Positions 46,307 through 55,483 are shown, counted from the first letter of the stretch. The stretch: DNA of 64,000 nt from Gloeothece verrucosa PCC 7822 (GCF_000147335.1 NC_014501.1:1550001-1614000); one strand, 5' to 3'. Numbers and translations are program-made. The notes: generated by a model from the sequence alone, not told the origin.

Positions 46307-46720
46307 ATGTTTAAGAACGTCTTGTTCCCAATCGATCAAAGCCGAGAAACCCGTGAAGCAGCCGATACGGTTGCTGATATTGTCAAAACCTATAACAGCC
46401 GCCTCGTCTTACTGTCGGTGGTGGAAAAAACCCCCACAGGAGAAAAGCCTGCTGATGCTGGCGTAATGAGTTCAGAAGAACAGGTGGCTAAACTTCTCCA
46501 AGGGGCACAGTCCTTATTTGCCCAACAAGGCATTGAAGCCGAAATCATTGAACGGGAGGGACTTCCTTCTTTTACGATTTGTGATGTGGCAGATGAAATC
46601 AATGCTGATTTAATAGTCATGGGTTGTCGAGGACTAGGATTAACCAATGAAGGGGCAGAAGAAAGCGTGACGACTCGCGTGATTAATTTGTCTCCCTGTC
46701 CGGTCTTGATTGTTCCTTAG
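46307..46720 (+). CDS. Universal stress protein (UspA family)
   Basis: A 137-residue Usp protein. The start at 46307 (MFKNVLFPIDQSRETREAADTVADIV) gives the normal family N-terminus; an upstream ATG adds 15 residues with no support. The nucleotide-binding signature is ADLIVMGCRGLGLTNEGAEESVTTRVINLSPCPVLIVP, a slightly altered G-2x-G-9x-G(S/T) motif, so ATP binding is plausible but not sure. Divergent from pgk. Its stop codon is inside a heptamer array. Confidence 0.88.
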   Translation: MFKNVLFPIDQSRETREAADTVADIVKTYNSRLVLLSVVEKTPTGEKPADAGVMSSEEQVAKLLQGAQSLFAQQGIEAEIIEREGLPSFTICDVADEINADLIVMGCRGLGLTNEGAEESVTTRVINLSPCPVLIVP

Positions 46721-46803
46721 TCATTGGTCATTAGTCATTGGTCATTAGTCATTGGTCATTAGTCATTAGTCATTAGTCATTGGCCATTGGTCATTAGTCA
46801 GTG
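46717..46803. repeat. Heptamer repeat array after the universal stress gene
   Basis: TCATTGG and TCATTAG units alternate in about a dozen tandem copies. The first copy supplies the TAG stop codon of the stress-protein gene. Confidence 0.88.
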
Positions 46804-46904
46804 GATAACAGTTATAAATGATTTCTGTTAACTGTTTCCTCCTCGTTATTCCCTACTTCCTGTTCTCTACTACTGACTACTAATGATTAAAAAAAAAGGT
46901 AAAC

Positions 46905-47267
46905 ATGAATGAAAGAAGACGTTTTTCCCGAGTTAATATAATTTTTGAGGCCGAAGTTGAGTTTCAGGGACGAGTTTATTCAGCAGAAATTATTAATTTA
47001 GCCTTAAAAGGAGTTTTGCTGACGATCAAAGATTTTGCCGGTAAAAAAAATGATTTATGTGAAATTTCTATTACTGTTTCTGAAGATGTAATCATGACAT
47101 TTCAATCTAAGCTTGTTCACCATCAAGGCAATAATTTTGGCTTTAAATTTGAAACCAGCGATTTAGATTCAATTTCTCATTTGCGGAAGTGCCTAGAATT
47201 TAATGTTAATGACCCGAAAATAATTGAAGAAGAATTATTTTTTTTGGCAACGGGTCACAGTGAATAA
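46905..47267 (+). CDS. PilZ domain protein
   Basis: A 120-residue protein that is essentially one PilZ domain, which binds cyclic di-GMP. The N-terminal arginines (ERRRFSRVN) fit the RxxxR motif. The second motif reads NLALKG, with Ala in place of the usual Ser of (D/N)xSxxG, a variant seen in some members. The rest is a beta-barrel (AEVEFQGRVYSAEI, LVHHQGNNFGFKFE). No output domain is attached. The ATG at 46905 has AGG upstream. ylqF follows 24 bases later. Confidence 0.8.
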   Translation: MNERRRFSRVNIIFEAEVEFQGRVYSAEIINLALKGVLLTIKDFAGKKNDLCEISITVSEDVIMTFQSKLVHHQGNNFGFKFETSDLDSISHLRKCLEFNVNDPKIIEEELFFLATGHSE

Positions 47268-47291
47268 TCCCTAAAAAATTCAAAAATTCTT

Positions 47292-48143
47292 ATGTCCAAT
47301 TATATTCAATGGTATCCTGGCCACATCGCTAAGGCAGAAAAACAACTTAAAGAACAACTCAAGCGGGTAGATGTGGTATTAGAAGTAGTTGATGCTCGAA
47401 TTCCTCTGGCTTCTCATCATCCCCAAGTCCCAGAATGGATAGGCACTAAACCTCGGATATTGGTACTCAACCGAGTCGATATGATCCCAGAATCAGCCCG
47501 GCAACAATGGTTGAATTGGTTCAAAAGTCAAGGAGAAACTGCCTACTTTACTAATGCTAAACAAGGTCAAGGCATACAAGCAGTTAGTAAAGCAGCGCAA
47601 GCTGTAGGTATTGAAATAAACCGCAAAAGAGCCGCAAAGGGCCTGCTTCCTCGCCCAGTTCGGGCTGTGGTTATTGGATTTCCTAATGTGGGAAAGTCGG
47701 CTTTAATTAACCGTTTATTAGGACGTAAAATTGTCGCCAGCGCTCGACGTGCCGGAGTGACTCGTCAATTACAATGGGTTCGCATTTCTGATGCGATAGA
47801 ATTATTGGATGCCCCTGGGGTCATTCCTTCTAAGTTGGATGATCAAAAGAATGCTATTAAGTTGGCTATTTGTGAAGATATTGGAGAAGCGGCTTATGAT
47901 AATCAACGAGTGGCTGCAATTTTAATAGATTTATTAGTGGAGTTAGATTTTGCTTCGGTTCTAAAGTCTCGCTACGCTGTTGATCCTTTTTCTATCACCG
48001 GCGAAGAATTTATCTATCAATTAGCCTCCTTTCGTTACCAAGAAGATAAAGAAAGAGCGGCTGTACAGTTATTAAATGATTTTCGTAAGGGAATTATGGG
48101 CGCTATTCCTTTAGAGTTTCCGCCTCGAGATTCTACATCCTAA
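47292..48143 (+). CDS. ylqF: Ribosome biogenesis GTPase YlqF (RbgA)
   Basis: A 283-residue circularly permuted GTPase required for late assembly of the large ribosomal subunit. The motif order is the signature: G4 VLNRVDM first, then G1 GFPNVGKSALINRL and G3 DAPGV. The C-terminal RNA-binding region is FVYQL-like (EFIYQLASFRY). Start ATG at 47292. Followed by a palindromic hairpin. Confidence 0.94.
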   Translation: MSNYIQWYPGHIAKAEKQLKEQLKRVDVVLEVVDARIPLASHHPQVPEWIGTKPRILVLNRVDMIPESARQQWLNWFKSQGETAYFTNAKQGQGIQAVSKAAQAVGIEINRKRAAKGLLPRPVRAVVIGFPNVGKSALINRLLGRKIVASARRAGVTRQLQWVRISDAIELLDAPGVIPSKLDDQKNAIKLAICEDIGEAAYDNQRVAAILIDLLVELDFASVLKSRYAVDPFSITGEEFIYQLASFRYQEDKERAAVQLLNDFRKGIMGAIPLEFPPRDSTS

Positions 48144-48164
48144 AGGGTGCGACTAAACCAATAA

Positions 48165-48182
48165 AGCCCGCTAAAGCGGGCT
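48165..48182 (+). terminator. Palindromic hairpin after ylqF
   Basis: AGCCCGCT-AA-AGCGGGCT forms a perfect 8-base stem, 22 bases after the ylqF stop codon. It is also a common dispersed repeat word. No T-run follows. Confidence 0.6.
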
Positions 48183-48202
48183 AAAAGAGCGCGTATTTCA
48201 CT

Positions 48203-48340
48203 TTATTGCAGGAATGCTTCTACCAGTTGTAAAGCGGTTTGAACTAAAGCGGCTTCTTCAGAGGTGAGCATTTTTGTGATCACTTGACTGACTACTGGAT
48301 AAACAAACTGTCGGCGCTTTAAAGAAAGAGTGCTAGAGAA
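48203..48340 (-). pseudogene. Possible C-terminal remnant of a gene
   Basis: A minus-strand frame of about 45 codons without a start reads LKRRQFVYPVVSQVITKM, then LTSEEAALVQTALQLVEAFLQ and a stop at 48203-48205. It has protein-like composition with a helical end but is cut by a stop upstream. I read it as a decayed gene end; the sequence could also be fortuitous. Confidence 0.3.
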
Positions 48341-48476
48341 CTATTATCTCTCTTTAGGTTAGGTTAAATTATCATAAAATCTAACTTATTATAGAGTAAA
48401 ATAAAAGAAAAAAAAGCAATAATTGAATAAAAACAGCCTGAAATTTAACTCAAGCTCATAGACAAGTTCAATTAAT

Positions 48477-49070
48477 ATGATTAATATCGATTTTACCGAA
48501 ACTGAAAAATTTATAGATAATACTACCTATAAAACCGGAGAAACCCTGCAATCAATAGCCAATTTTCCTTATGTTAAACAAGTTAGTAAATTTTTGAAAC
48601 AAGATTGGTTTTTAACTCTTTTAGGGGAAGTTAATACCCAAAAAATACAAGATTATGTAGATAAGCTAAAAAATCAATATCCCCTAGAAACTCCTCGTCA
48701 AATTGCTAATAGAATTATCTTAGATAGATGTTGGAAAGCCGGAGGAATTGGATTATTTACCAATTTTCTTCCTCCTCTAGCGATCCTTCTGTTAGGTCTT
48801 GAAATGGCCGCTATGACTCAATTACAATCGGAAATGGTTTTTTATATTGCAGCCGCTTATAATTTAGACCTACATAATCCTAGCCGCCGAGGAGAAGTTT
48901 TAGCTATTTTTGGGCTGGCTTTTGGAGGAGGGATAGCCAAAACGGGTTTAAATGTTGTGGAAATTATACCAGGAATAGGGCCTATTGTGGGGGCTTCTAC
49001 TGATGCTCTGATTCTAGCTATTCTTGGTTTAACAGCCTGTCAATATTATGAAGGAAAATATCAAAAATAA
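48477..49070 (+). CDS. EcsC-like membrane-associated protein
   Basis: A 197-residue protein. A charged N-terminal half (residues 1-75) precedes hydrophobic segments at about 98-116 and 150-190, with the block MVFYIAAAYNLDLHNPSRRGEVLAIFGLAFGGG that resembles EcsC family proteins, and a glycine-rich GIGPIVGAS hairpin-like helix pair. EcsC function is unknown. Start ATG at 48477 with no clear Shine-Dalgarno sequence. Its stop codon abuts a heptamer array. Confidence 0.65.
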   Translation: MINIDFTETEKFIDNTTYKTGETLQSIANFPYVKQVSKFLKQDWFLTLLGEVNTQKIQDYVDKLKNQYPLETPRQIANRIILDRCWKAGGIGLFTNFLPPLAILLLGLEMAAMTQLQSEMVFYIAAAYNLDLHNPSRRGEVLAIFGLAFGGGIAKTGLNVVEIIPGIGPIVGASTDALILAILGLTACQYYEGKYQK

Positions 49071-49122
49071 GTCATCAGTCATTAGTCATTAGTCATCAGT
49101 CATTAGTTATTAGTCATTAGTC
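49071..49122. repeat. Heptamer array overlapping a Nudix gene end
   Basis: TCATTAG/TCATCAG units in tandem, starting at the end of the EcsC-like gene. The array supplies the TAA stop and final codon of the convergent Nudix gene. Confidence 0.85.
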
Positions 49123-49668
49123 AACTGATAAAGCTTGGATTTGCCATTCTAATAAAAGACTGCGACACTGAAGACAAGTTAAGTTCTTTAATAACTCTTT
49201 TATCCCTTGTTTGCTGGTAGGATAAGTGGCGGCTAAATATTCAGGACTAATAATGAGGTTTGAGGATAATTGGGCAACAAATCCATAGAGTTTTTGATTA
49301 GAAAAAGAACTATTAATTGCCCATCCTGTTTCGTTCAGAGGAGTTAAAGCGATAATTGCCTCTTCTCTAATTCCCAATTCTCGTTGTAATATATCGGGGA
49401 CAACTTCTAGCGGACTTTTCCCTTCTGATACTCTTCCCCCCGGAAAATCTAGAGTGACTTTTCCTAACCCCGGACGATACATCGCTCTAGGAAATAACAA
49501 ACGCTCGTTTTGAAGGGTGATAATAACCACTGAGTCGGCTTTTTCAATACGCCAATAGTCTAATATCTGCCCTTGCTCATTTTCTAATTTTTCTCCGATT
49601 AATCTCAGCCAAGGACAATCAAGATCAATGAAACAGCTTAAAGTTTTCCAATTTTGTTGACTATTCAT
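49117..49668 (-). CDS. Nudix hydrolase-like protein with degenerate box
   Basis: A 183-residue protein starting at the ATG at 49666-49668; a TTG five codons earlier is possible. The Nudix fold is recognisable around residues 75-100, where DFPGGRVSEGKSPLEVVPDILQRELGI stands for GGxxExGE...REUxEExG. Here the Arg-Glu pair is replaced by Asp-Ile and only one glutamate of the EE pair remains, so magnesium-dependent pyrophosphatase activity may be lost or changed. aroQ is just upstream with 18 bases between, so both are probably one transcript. Confidence 0.75.
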   Translation of the reverse strand: MNSQQNWKTLSCFIDLDCPWLRLIGEKLENEQGQILDYWRIEKADSVVIITLQNERLLFPRAMYRPGLGKVTLDFPGGRVSEGKSPLEVVPDILQRELGIREEAIIALTPLNETGWAINSSFSNQKLYGFVAQLSSNLIISPEYLAATYPTSKQGIKELLKNLTCLQCRSLLLEWQIQALSVD

Positions 49669-49686
49669 CACCTTGTCAGGCAAGAA

Positions 49687-50142
49687 TTAACCATTGTCTA
49701 GTTTTTTCAAATGGTCTACTAAAGCATATAGCCCTAAACGATAACTTTGTGCCCCAAAACCACTGATTTGTCCAATAGCGACGGGAGCAATGTAAGAATG
49801 GTGACGGAAGGCTTCGCGTTGATAGATATTACTCAGATGAACCTCTACAGTAGGAATTTTAACGGCTGATAAAGCATCGCGTATGGCAATGCTCGTATGA
49901 GTGTAAGCACCAGCATTAATAATAATTCCTTGATGTTTCCCCCAAGCTTGATGAATCGTATCGATTAAAATTCCTTCGTGATTTGATTGAACAAACGATA
50001 CAACAACACCTAACTTTTCTTCCTCCCCAGCTAAGAGGAGGTTGATTTCATCTAAAGTAACAGATCCGTATATATTCGGTTCTCGCTTTCCCAAAAGGTT
50101 TAAGTTTGGGCCATGCAAGACCAATATGCTGTATTGTTGCAC
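49687..50142 (-). CDS. aroQ: 3-dehydroquinate dehydratase, type II
   Basis: A 151-residue type II enzyme of the shikimate pathway. Family motifs are [17 protein letters not shown] (with the catalytic Tyr), [31 protein letters not shown] and [16 protein letters not shown] with the catalytic histidine/arginine region. The start is GTG at 50140-50142 with no obvious ribosome site. Upstream of the Nudix gene. Confidence 0.95.
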   Translation of the reverse strand: MQQYSILVLHGPNLNLLGKREPNIYGSVTLDEINLLLAGEEEKLGVVVSFVQSNHEGILIDTIHQAWGKHQGIIINAGAYTHTSIAIRDALSAVKIPTVEVHLSNIYQREAFRHHSYIAPVAIGQISGFGAQSYRLGLYALVDHLKKLDNG

Positions 50143-50166
50143 TGTTTGCTTTGTTCTGAAATGGAA

Positions 50167-50310
50167 TTAATGGTGTCGGCGACGTGGTGGCTCTTTAACA
50201 GGAATAGGTATCAAATCCGGCTCGGGTTCGGGTTCGGGGCCTAAAAGAATTTCAATTAGCTTACGTCCCCATTCTTTGAGCTTTTCCAACACTTTATCCA
50301 AATAGTCCAT
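50167..50310 (-). CDS. Small hypothetical protein (47 residues)
   Basis: The frame starts at the ATG at 50308-50310 and ends at 50167, encoding MDYLDKVLEKLKEWGRKLIE..., a short amphipathic helix followed by a proline/glutamate (EPEPEPD) stretch and a basic RRRHH tail. GAGGAG lies about 14 bases upstream. It is too short for common gene finders. It sits just upstream of aroQ on the same strand. I recognise no family; conservation in relatives would decide. Confidence 0.5.
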   Translation of the reverse strand: MDYLDKVLEKLKEWGRKLIEILLGPEPEPEPDLIPIPVKEPPRRRHH

Positions 50311-50518
50311 CGAGATAGACGGCTCCTCTGCTACAATATCGCTTGTCTCTAGCTTGTCAAACTTTCAGTGAACCAAGGGATAGCTTAATATCAATTTTTC
50401 GGATAATAATCTGTCCGGTTTCTCAGAGTGACAAACGAATTTTTGTGATTATATGTGTTTAGTTTCAGCTTAACATAAATCTTTACTTAAGGTAAATAAC
50501 CCTGTGCCACTTAAATTA

Positions 50519-51772
50519 TTAAATTTTTCTTAAAAGCTGTCGGCGTAGTTGATCAAGAGCATTACAAGCACTGATATAACGAATCGCAGCGCGATCACGT
50601 CTTGCCCCCAAATGATACTCAAAACAGTGGATTTCTCCGCTCGGAGCCGCTAAACCAATATACACCAGTCCCAAGGGTTTAGTCTCAGTAGCTCCTCCGG
50701 GTCCTGCAATGCCGGTAATGCCAATTCCCCAATCAGTGCCTAATTTTTCTTTAACTCCATGAGCCATTTGTTTAGCCACTGGTTCACTGACTGCACCAAA
50801 TTGGTTTAAATCTTGCTCGCTAACGCCAAGTAGTGCCATTTTAACGCGATTATCATAAGCAATAATCCCTCCTAAAAAATAATCCGAACTGCCAGGGACT
50901 TCTGTCAGCATAGCCCCTAAACCGCCGCCGGTACAAGATTCAGCGACACTTAGGGTTTGCTTGGCAGTGCGTAATTGTTGCCCCACCACCAGAGCGAGAG
51001 TATCCTCATCCGCGCCGTAATAATCATCTCCAGCAATGGCTTGTATTTGCTGGCTAATGGGTTCAATTAAAGCAATCGCTTCTTGGGATGAGCTTGCTTT
51101 AGCCGATACCCTAAGTCTGACTTCTCCTAAACCGGCATAGGGTGCTACTGTGGGGTTAGTTCCTTCAAACAAATGGGCGACTTTTTCTGCTAAGGCTGAC
51201 TCTCCGATGCCGCGAAATCTCATCATGCGACTATAGATAATTTCTTTACCCCATCCTTGGCTTTTTAAGAAAGGAATAGCCGTTTGTTGCCACATCAGTT
51301 TCATTTCTGAGGGCACACCCGGAAAAGTGAGAAGGGTTATTCCTTCACGAGGTTGCCAAATCATACCGGGGGCGGTGCCAGAAGGATTGGGCAAAATTTC
51401 GGCTCCTTTAGGAACTAATGCCTGTTTCCGGTTATTATCTGTCATGACACGCCCAATCTGAGCAAATTTATCGGCAATTTCTTGGATGAGTTCGGGTTTT
51501 TCTTCGAGCGGCGTTTCAAAAAAATCAGCAATGGCTTCTGTGGTTAAATCATCTGGGGTTGGCCCTAAGCCGCCTGTAAAAATCAATATAGACGCTCGAG
51601 AAATAGCGATTTGAATCACTTGTTTAAGACGTTGTATATTATCCCCCACCACACTTTGATAGTAGTGAGGGATTCCCAATTGAGCTAACTCTCCTGCCAA
51701 AAACTGAGCATTAGAGTTGAGAATATCGCCTAATAATAATTCTGTTCCTACACAAATAATTTCTACGCTCAT
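50519..51772 (-). CDS. cinA: CinA family protein
   Basis: A 417-residue CinA protein. The N-terminal MoCF/MoaB-like domain (VEIICVGTELLLGDILNSNAQFLAGEL, IFTGGLGPTPDDLT) has ADP-ribose pyrophosphatase activity in homologues, and the C-terminal domain (LSVAESCTGGGLGAMLTEVPGSSDYFLGG) is a nicotinamide mononucleotide deamidase. It recycles pyridine nucleotides and was first linked to competence. Start ATG at 51770-51772. Confidence 0.94.
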   Translation of the reverse strand: MSVEIICVGTELLLGDILNSNAQFLAGELAQLGIPHYYQSVVGDNIQRLKQVIQIAISRASILIFTGGLGPTPDDLTTEAIADFFETPLEEKPELIQEIADKFAQIGRVMTDNNRKQALVPKGAEILPNPSGTAPGMIWQPREGITLLTFPGVPSEMKLMWQQTAIPFLKSQGWGKEIIYSRMMRFRGIGESALAEKVAHLFEGTNPTVAPYAGLGEVRLRVSAKASSSQEAIALIEPISQQIQAIAGDDYYGADEDTLALVVGQQLRTAKQTLSVAESCTGGGLGAMLTEVPGSSDYFLGGIIAYDNRVKMALLGVSEQDLNQFGAVSEPVAKQMAHGVKEKLGTDWGIGITGIAGPGGATETKPLGLVYIGLAAPSGEIHCFEYHLGARRDRAAIRYISACNALDQLRRQLLRKI

Positions 51773-51877
51773 GAAAAATGATTAAATGAAAGCTATAATT
51801 TAAGACTTAATCATCATAAAATGATACAAACTATTAAATCATAGTTAATCAAAAAATCCCAAAAATCCGAGTTTAAA

Positions 51878-52960
51878 CTATTGATTATTGACTTGTCGGC
51901 TATTACGCCAAACTTGCCAGCCTACATAAATTAATAACAGGGTAGCTGCGATGGCAAAGCCCCAACCACTAGGCACATTAGAAAACCCTAGGGCTAAACT
52001 GCCTACCCACAAAGTGAGCGCGTAAATAAATAAGACCGTTAAGCGGTGAGAAATACCGGCTTTGAGGAGACGATGATGTAAATGCCGTTTATCGGCTTTA
52101 AAGGGGGAGCGACCTTGGCTGATGCGGGAGATAATAACGGTAGACATATCCAAAATAGGAACAGCCAAAATCAGATAAGGTAAAATAACCGCCACTACCG
52201 TACTAACGGCCATGGTGGTCACTGCTGTTATTTTGACTAAGCCAATGACGGCCACTCCGGCTAGGGTAAAGCCCATAAAATAGGCTCCTCCATCTCCCAT
52301 AAAAATCTGAGCCGGATTAAAGTTATAGCGTAAAAATCCTAATGCTCCCCCGGCTAAAGCGGCAGCAATTAAAGCGGCGGCGGGCTGGTGCATCACTAAA
52401 GTCACCATTAACATGACGACGGCTGAAATGCCGCAGACTCCGGCGGCTAACCCATCTAAACCATCTATCCAGTTAATGGCGTTAGTAATTCCCACTAACC
52501 AAATGACAGTAATAGGAAGACTTAACCAGTCAATATTGACTAAACCGTGAAAAGGAATCGACAAAAAATCGATTCTCACGCCTACTCCCCAAGCGATGGT
52601 TGACACAATAATTTGCATCAACAAGCGTGAAAAAGGGCTTAAATTGTACAAATCATCGGCTAAGCCGATCAAGAAAAAGGCAAACCCGCCTAGGGTAACC
52701 CCCCAAATTTCCCATTCTCGCTCAGGAGTTAAGCCGGCAAATCCTCCTAGCCACCAAACCGTAAGCAAAGCAAATAAGGTTCCTATAAAGATGGAAATAC
52801 CCCCAACTCGAACCATCGGACGCTGATGCATCTTTCTTTCGTTGGGGAGATCGACGTAACCACTTTTAAGACCTACTGTTTTAACAACTGGGGTACTCCA
52901 TAACACTACTGTGTTGGAGAGGAGAAAGGCAATAATGTGGTATAGCTGATCTTGGGGCAT
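51878..52960 (-). CDS. MraY/WecA-like glycosyl-1-phosphate transferase
   Basis: A 360-residue polytopic enzyme of the undecaprenyl-phosphate GlcNAc-1-phosphate transferase family. Motifs are FFLIGLADDLYNLSP (the two Asp residues), NAINWIDGLDGLAAGV and MGDGGAYFMGFTLA, and a HHRLL-like cytosolic loop (KRHLHHRLLKAGI). It starts lipid-linked polysaccharide synthesis (O-antigen, teichoic-like polymers or glycan in the wall). The N-terminus resembles WecA/TagO rather than MraY. Start ATG at 52958-52960. Confidence 0.9.
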   Translation of the reverse strand: MPQDQLYHIIAFLLSNTVVLWSTPVVKTVGLKSGYVDLPNERKMHQRPMVRVGGISIFIGTLFALLTVWWLGGFAGLTPEREWEIWGVTLGGFAFFLIGLADDLYNLSPFSRLLMQIIVSTIAWGVGVRIDFLSIPFHGLVNIDWLSLPITVIWLVGITNAINWIDGLDGLAAGVCGISAVVMLMVTLVMHQPAAALIAAALAGGALGFLRYNFNPAQIFMGDGGAYFMGFTLAGVAVIGLVKITAVTTMAVSTVVAVILPYLILAVPILDMSTVIISRISQGRSPFKADKRHLHHRLLKAGISHRLTVLFIYALTLWVGSLALGFSNVPSGWGFAIAATLLLIYVGWQVWRNSRQVNNQ

Positions 52961-53098
52961 TTTGAGTGAGGTTAATGTAAATTAAAGTTGGGTATTTACT
53001 GGCTGAGTTTAGCTTATTTACCCAACGTTTGTTTAGGGATTTTACCTAAGCTTTAATGAAGAAGTTTTTTTCTTCATATAGATTAAGACCTCATAAAT

Positions 53099-54382
53099 TT
53101 ATGCAAGTGCCGCTACAGGAATTTTTAAATGAGGGTAAAGCGGGAAGCCTTCGCACAAAGCCGCTACACGCTTGAGGCAACCTTCCTTAATGCTTTGATC
53201 CTCTGGGTTGAGCAACCTATCAGCGATAATGTTGCCAATTTCGATAAATTCAGGTTCTTTCATGCCTCGAGTTGTCATGGCTGGGGAACCTAAACGAAGC
53301 CCACTGGTGACAAACGGAGATTCTGGATCAAAGGGAACTGTATTTTTATTGGCGGTAATATGGATTTCGCTGACTAAACTGTCGGCCTGTTTACCGGTCA
53401 TGCCAATAGAGCGCAGATCCACTAACATTAAGTGATTATCTGTACCATTACTGACGATTTTAAATCCCCGTTGGATTAATTGATTTGCCAAGGTTTGAGC
53501 ATTGGCGATCACTTGTGCTGAATAGGTTTTAAATTCAGGTTTAAGCGCTTCTCCAAAGGCTACGGCTTTACCTGCGATCACATGTTCTAAAGGCCCACCT
53601 TGATTGCCGGGGAAAACCGCTTTGTCTAGTTTTTTGCCTAATTCTGCATCGGCGGTTAAAATCAACCCCCCTCTAGGACCTCTGAGGGTTTTATGGGTGG
53701 TTGTGGTGACCACATGGCAATGGGGGATGGGGCTAGGATGATAGCCGGTGGCTACTAATCCGGCAATATGGGCAATATCAGCTAATAAATAAGCACCGAT
53801 TTCATCGGCAATGGCTCTAAATTTGTCAAACTCAATAATCCTTGAGTAAGCCGAATAACCACAGATGAGCAGTTTGGGTTGTTCTTTTAGGGCTATTTCT
53901 CGGATGAGATCATAATCGAGTTGTTCGGTTTCTCGATTTACGCCATATTGTACGACTCTGAACCATTTTCCTGAGACGTTCACCGGCGACCCGTGAGTTA
54001 GGTGTCCACCGTGAGCTAAGTCCATACCCATAATGGTGTCCCCAGGTTGTAATAGGGCTAAGAAAACGGCAAAATTGGCTTGGGCACCGGAATGGGGTTG
54101 AACGTTGGCATGGGCTGCGCCAAATAACTGTTTGGCTCGATCTATGGCTAGTTGTTCGACGTGATCTATATATTCACAGCCCCCATAGTAGCGTTTTTTG
54201 GGTAAGCCTTCCGCGTATTTGTTGGTTAATACAGAGCCTTGAGCGGCTAAAACGGCGGGTGAGGTAAAATTTTCACTGGCGATTAATTCTAAGTGATCCC
54301 GTTGACGCTGTAGCTCTTGTTGGATCATTTCGGCGATTGCCGGGTCGCTTGTGGCCAGAAAATCTAAGTTGGTATCAGTCAC
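53099..54382 (-). CDS. glyA: Serine hydroxymethyltransferase
   Basis: A 427-residue PLP enzyme that interconverts serine and glycine with tetrahydrofolate, which in cyanobacteria also serves photorespiration. The PLP-binding lysine is in [16 protein letters not shown]; other motifs are [24 protein letters not shown] and [13 protein letters not shown]. The start is GTG at 54380-54382. Stands alone. Confidence 0.96.
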   Translation of the reverse strand: MTDTNLDFLATSDPAIAEMIQQELQRQRDHLELIASENFTSPAVLAAQGSVLTNKYAEGLPKKRYYGGCEYIDHVEQLAIDRAKQLFGAAHANVQPHSGAQANFAVFLALLQPGDTIMGMDLAHGGHLTHGSPVNVSGKWFRVVQYGVNRETEQLDYDLIREIALKEQPKLLICGYSAYSRIIEFDKFRAIADEIGAYLLADIAHIAGLVATGYHPSPIPHCHVVTTTTHKTLRGPRGGLILTADAELGKKLDKAVFPGNQGGPLEHVIAGKAVAFGEALKPEFKTYSAQVIANAQTLANQLIQRGFKIVSNGTDNHLMLVDLRSIGMTGKQADSLVSEIHITANKNTVPFDPESPFVTSGLRLGSPAMTTRGMKEPEFIEIGNIIADRLLNPEDQSIKEGCLKRVAALCEGFPLYPHLKIPVAALA

Positions 54383-54589
54383 GGTTGTTCAATTCCTGTT
54401 TATTACGTGCTATTGAAGAAACGATCAAACTGCCCCAAATGACTTATTATAAATCATTTGTTCCTGCTTGCCAATCGAACCTAAAGAGGGCGTGACTTGC
54501 ATCTATTTGAGTTAAGCTATGTAGCATTTCGGTTCCTAATGCTAAAATCGAGCATTAAAATAGACTTATCAGCATTGGGGAGTAATATC

Positions 54590-54787
54590 ATGTTAGTCAT
54601 TCTTACTGACGAACAAATTCTTTCTACCCAACAAGTGTGTCAAGGTTGCTTACTCGCTAATCAAGAAGGCTCACCCCGTTGGCATCATGGTAAATTAAAC
54701 TGTGGTCATGCCCTAAGACAAGCGGCAAATCATCGATTGGCACTTTATGAGTGTCAGATGGGCTTTAAAGTTGCTAATATCGATTAA
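54590..54787 (+). CDS. Small Cys/His-rich conserved protein
   Basis: A 65-residue protein. The ATG at 54590 has GGGGAG (54577-54582) at good spacing; the longer frame from 54497 has no support. The cysteine and histidine pattern CQGCLLANQEG...WHHGKLNCGHAL suggests a small zinc-binding site (two CxxC-like cysteines, a histidine pair and a distal cysteine). I recognise no named family. It is a stand-alone gene, followed by a hairpin. Confidence 0.6.
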   Translation: MLVILTDEQILSTQQVCQGCLLANQEGSPRWHHGKLNCGHALRQAANHRLALYECQMGFKVANID

Positions 54788-54814
54788 TGAGATTTTTGGG
54801 TTGAATTAAACTAG

Positions 54815-54843
54815 ACACTACGCTCGGCTGGAAGCCGTAGTGT
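54815..54843 (+). terminator. Hairpin after small Cys/His gene
   Basis: ACACTACG (54815-54822) pairs with CGTAGTGT (54836-54843), with an inner GGCT/AGC stem. No T-run follows, so this is either a weak terminator or a repeat. Confidence 0.5.
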
Positions 54844-54991
54844 ATTGTAAACTTTCAACACAAGCCTAGTCAAATAATGTAAAATCAGGTTTGCTTAACT
54901 ATAATCTCACTATCAATTAATGGGAATATATTTTAACGCCAACTGCGCTATCTTGGAAATAGTAAAACAAAGGCTTTAAGGAGAATATCAA

Positions 54992-55471
54992 ATGTCCTGG
55001 CGCGGTTCAACTGATCTTAAAGACCGTATTTTCGCTGCTTTAGTATATTTATTGCCCTGGTATTATGCTTTTCCCTTTGGTCAATCTCTATTTGAGCAAT
55101 TTCCAATTTTTACCTGGTTAGGAGTTCCATTAATTCCTCTAGCTCCCCTTTTCTCTATTCCCTTTGCTGATTTAATTATTTTTTTTGTTTTGTATTTAGC
55201 TGTGGTAAGAAATACTCGAATTAGCCATTTTATTCGCTACAACACCATGCAGGCAATTCTTTTAGATATTATAGTTTTTTTATTGGGAATAGTTTTAGAA
55301 CAACTTCTTAAACCCATATTAGGGGGGAATATAATTATCCAAACCCTTGACAATACAATATTTTTAGGAACATTAATTGCTTGTTTGTATTCGATTGCTC
55401 AATCAGCATTAGGACGTTATGCAGAAATTCCTGCCATTTCGGAGGCGGCCTATACACAAGTTCGCTATTAA
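54992..55471 (+). CDS. Tic20 family protein
   Basis: A 159-residue protein with four membrane segments and the Tic20/YCF60 pattern (SWRGSTDLKDRIFAALVYLLPWYYAFPFG; a conserved RNTRISHFIRYNTMQAILLDI). Tic20 is a core part of the chloroplast inner-envelope translocon; the cyanobacterial homologues have no proven role. The ATG at 54992 follows AAGGAG. Convergent with the FAH gene. Confidence 0.88.
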   Translation: MSWRGSTDLKDRIFAALVYLLPWYYAFPFGQSLFEQFPIFTWLGVPLIPLAPLFSIPFADLIIFFVLYLAVVRNTRISHFIRYNTMQAILLDIIVFLLGIVLEQLLKPILGGNIIIQTLDNTIFLGTLIACLYSIAQSALGRYAEIPAISEAAYTQVRY

Positions 55472-55483
55472 AAAGATTGAACA

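Noticed and set aside
18543..49122. Heptamer arrays as CRISPR
   Set aside because: Units are 7 bases without unique spacers, and no cas gene is nearby.
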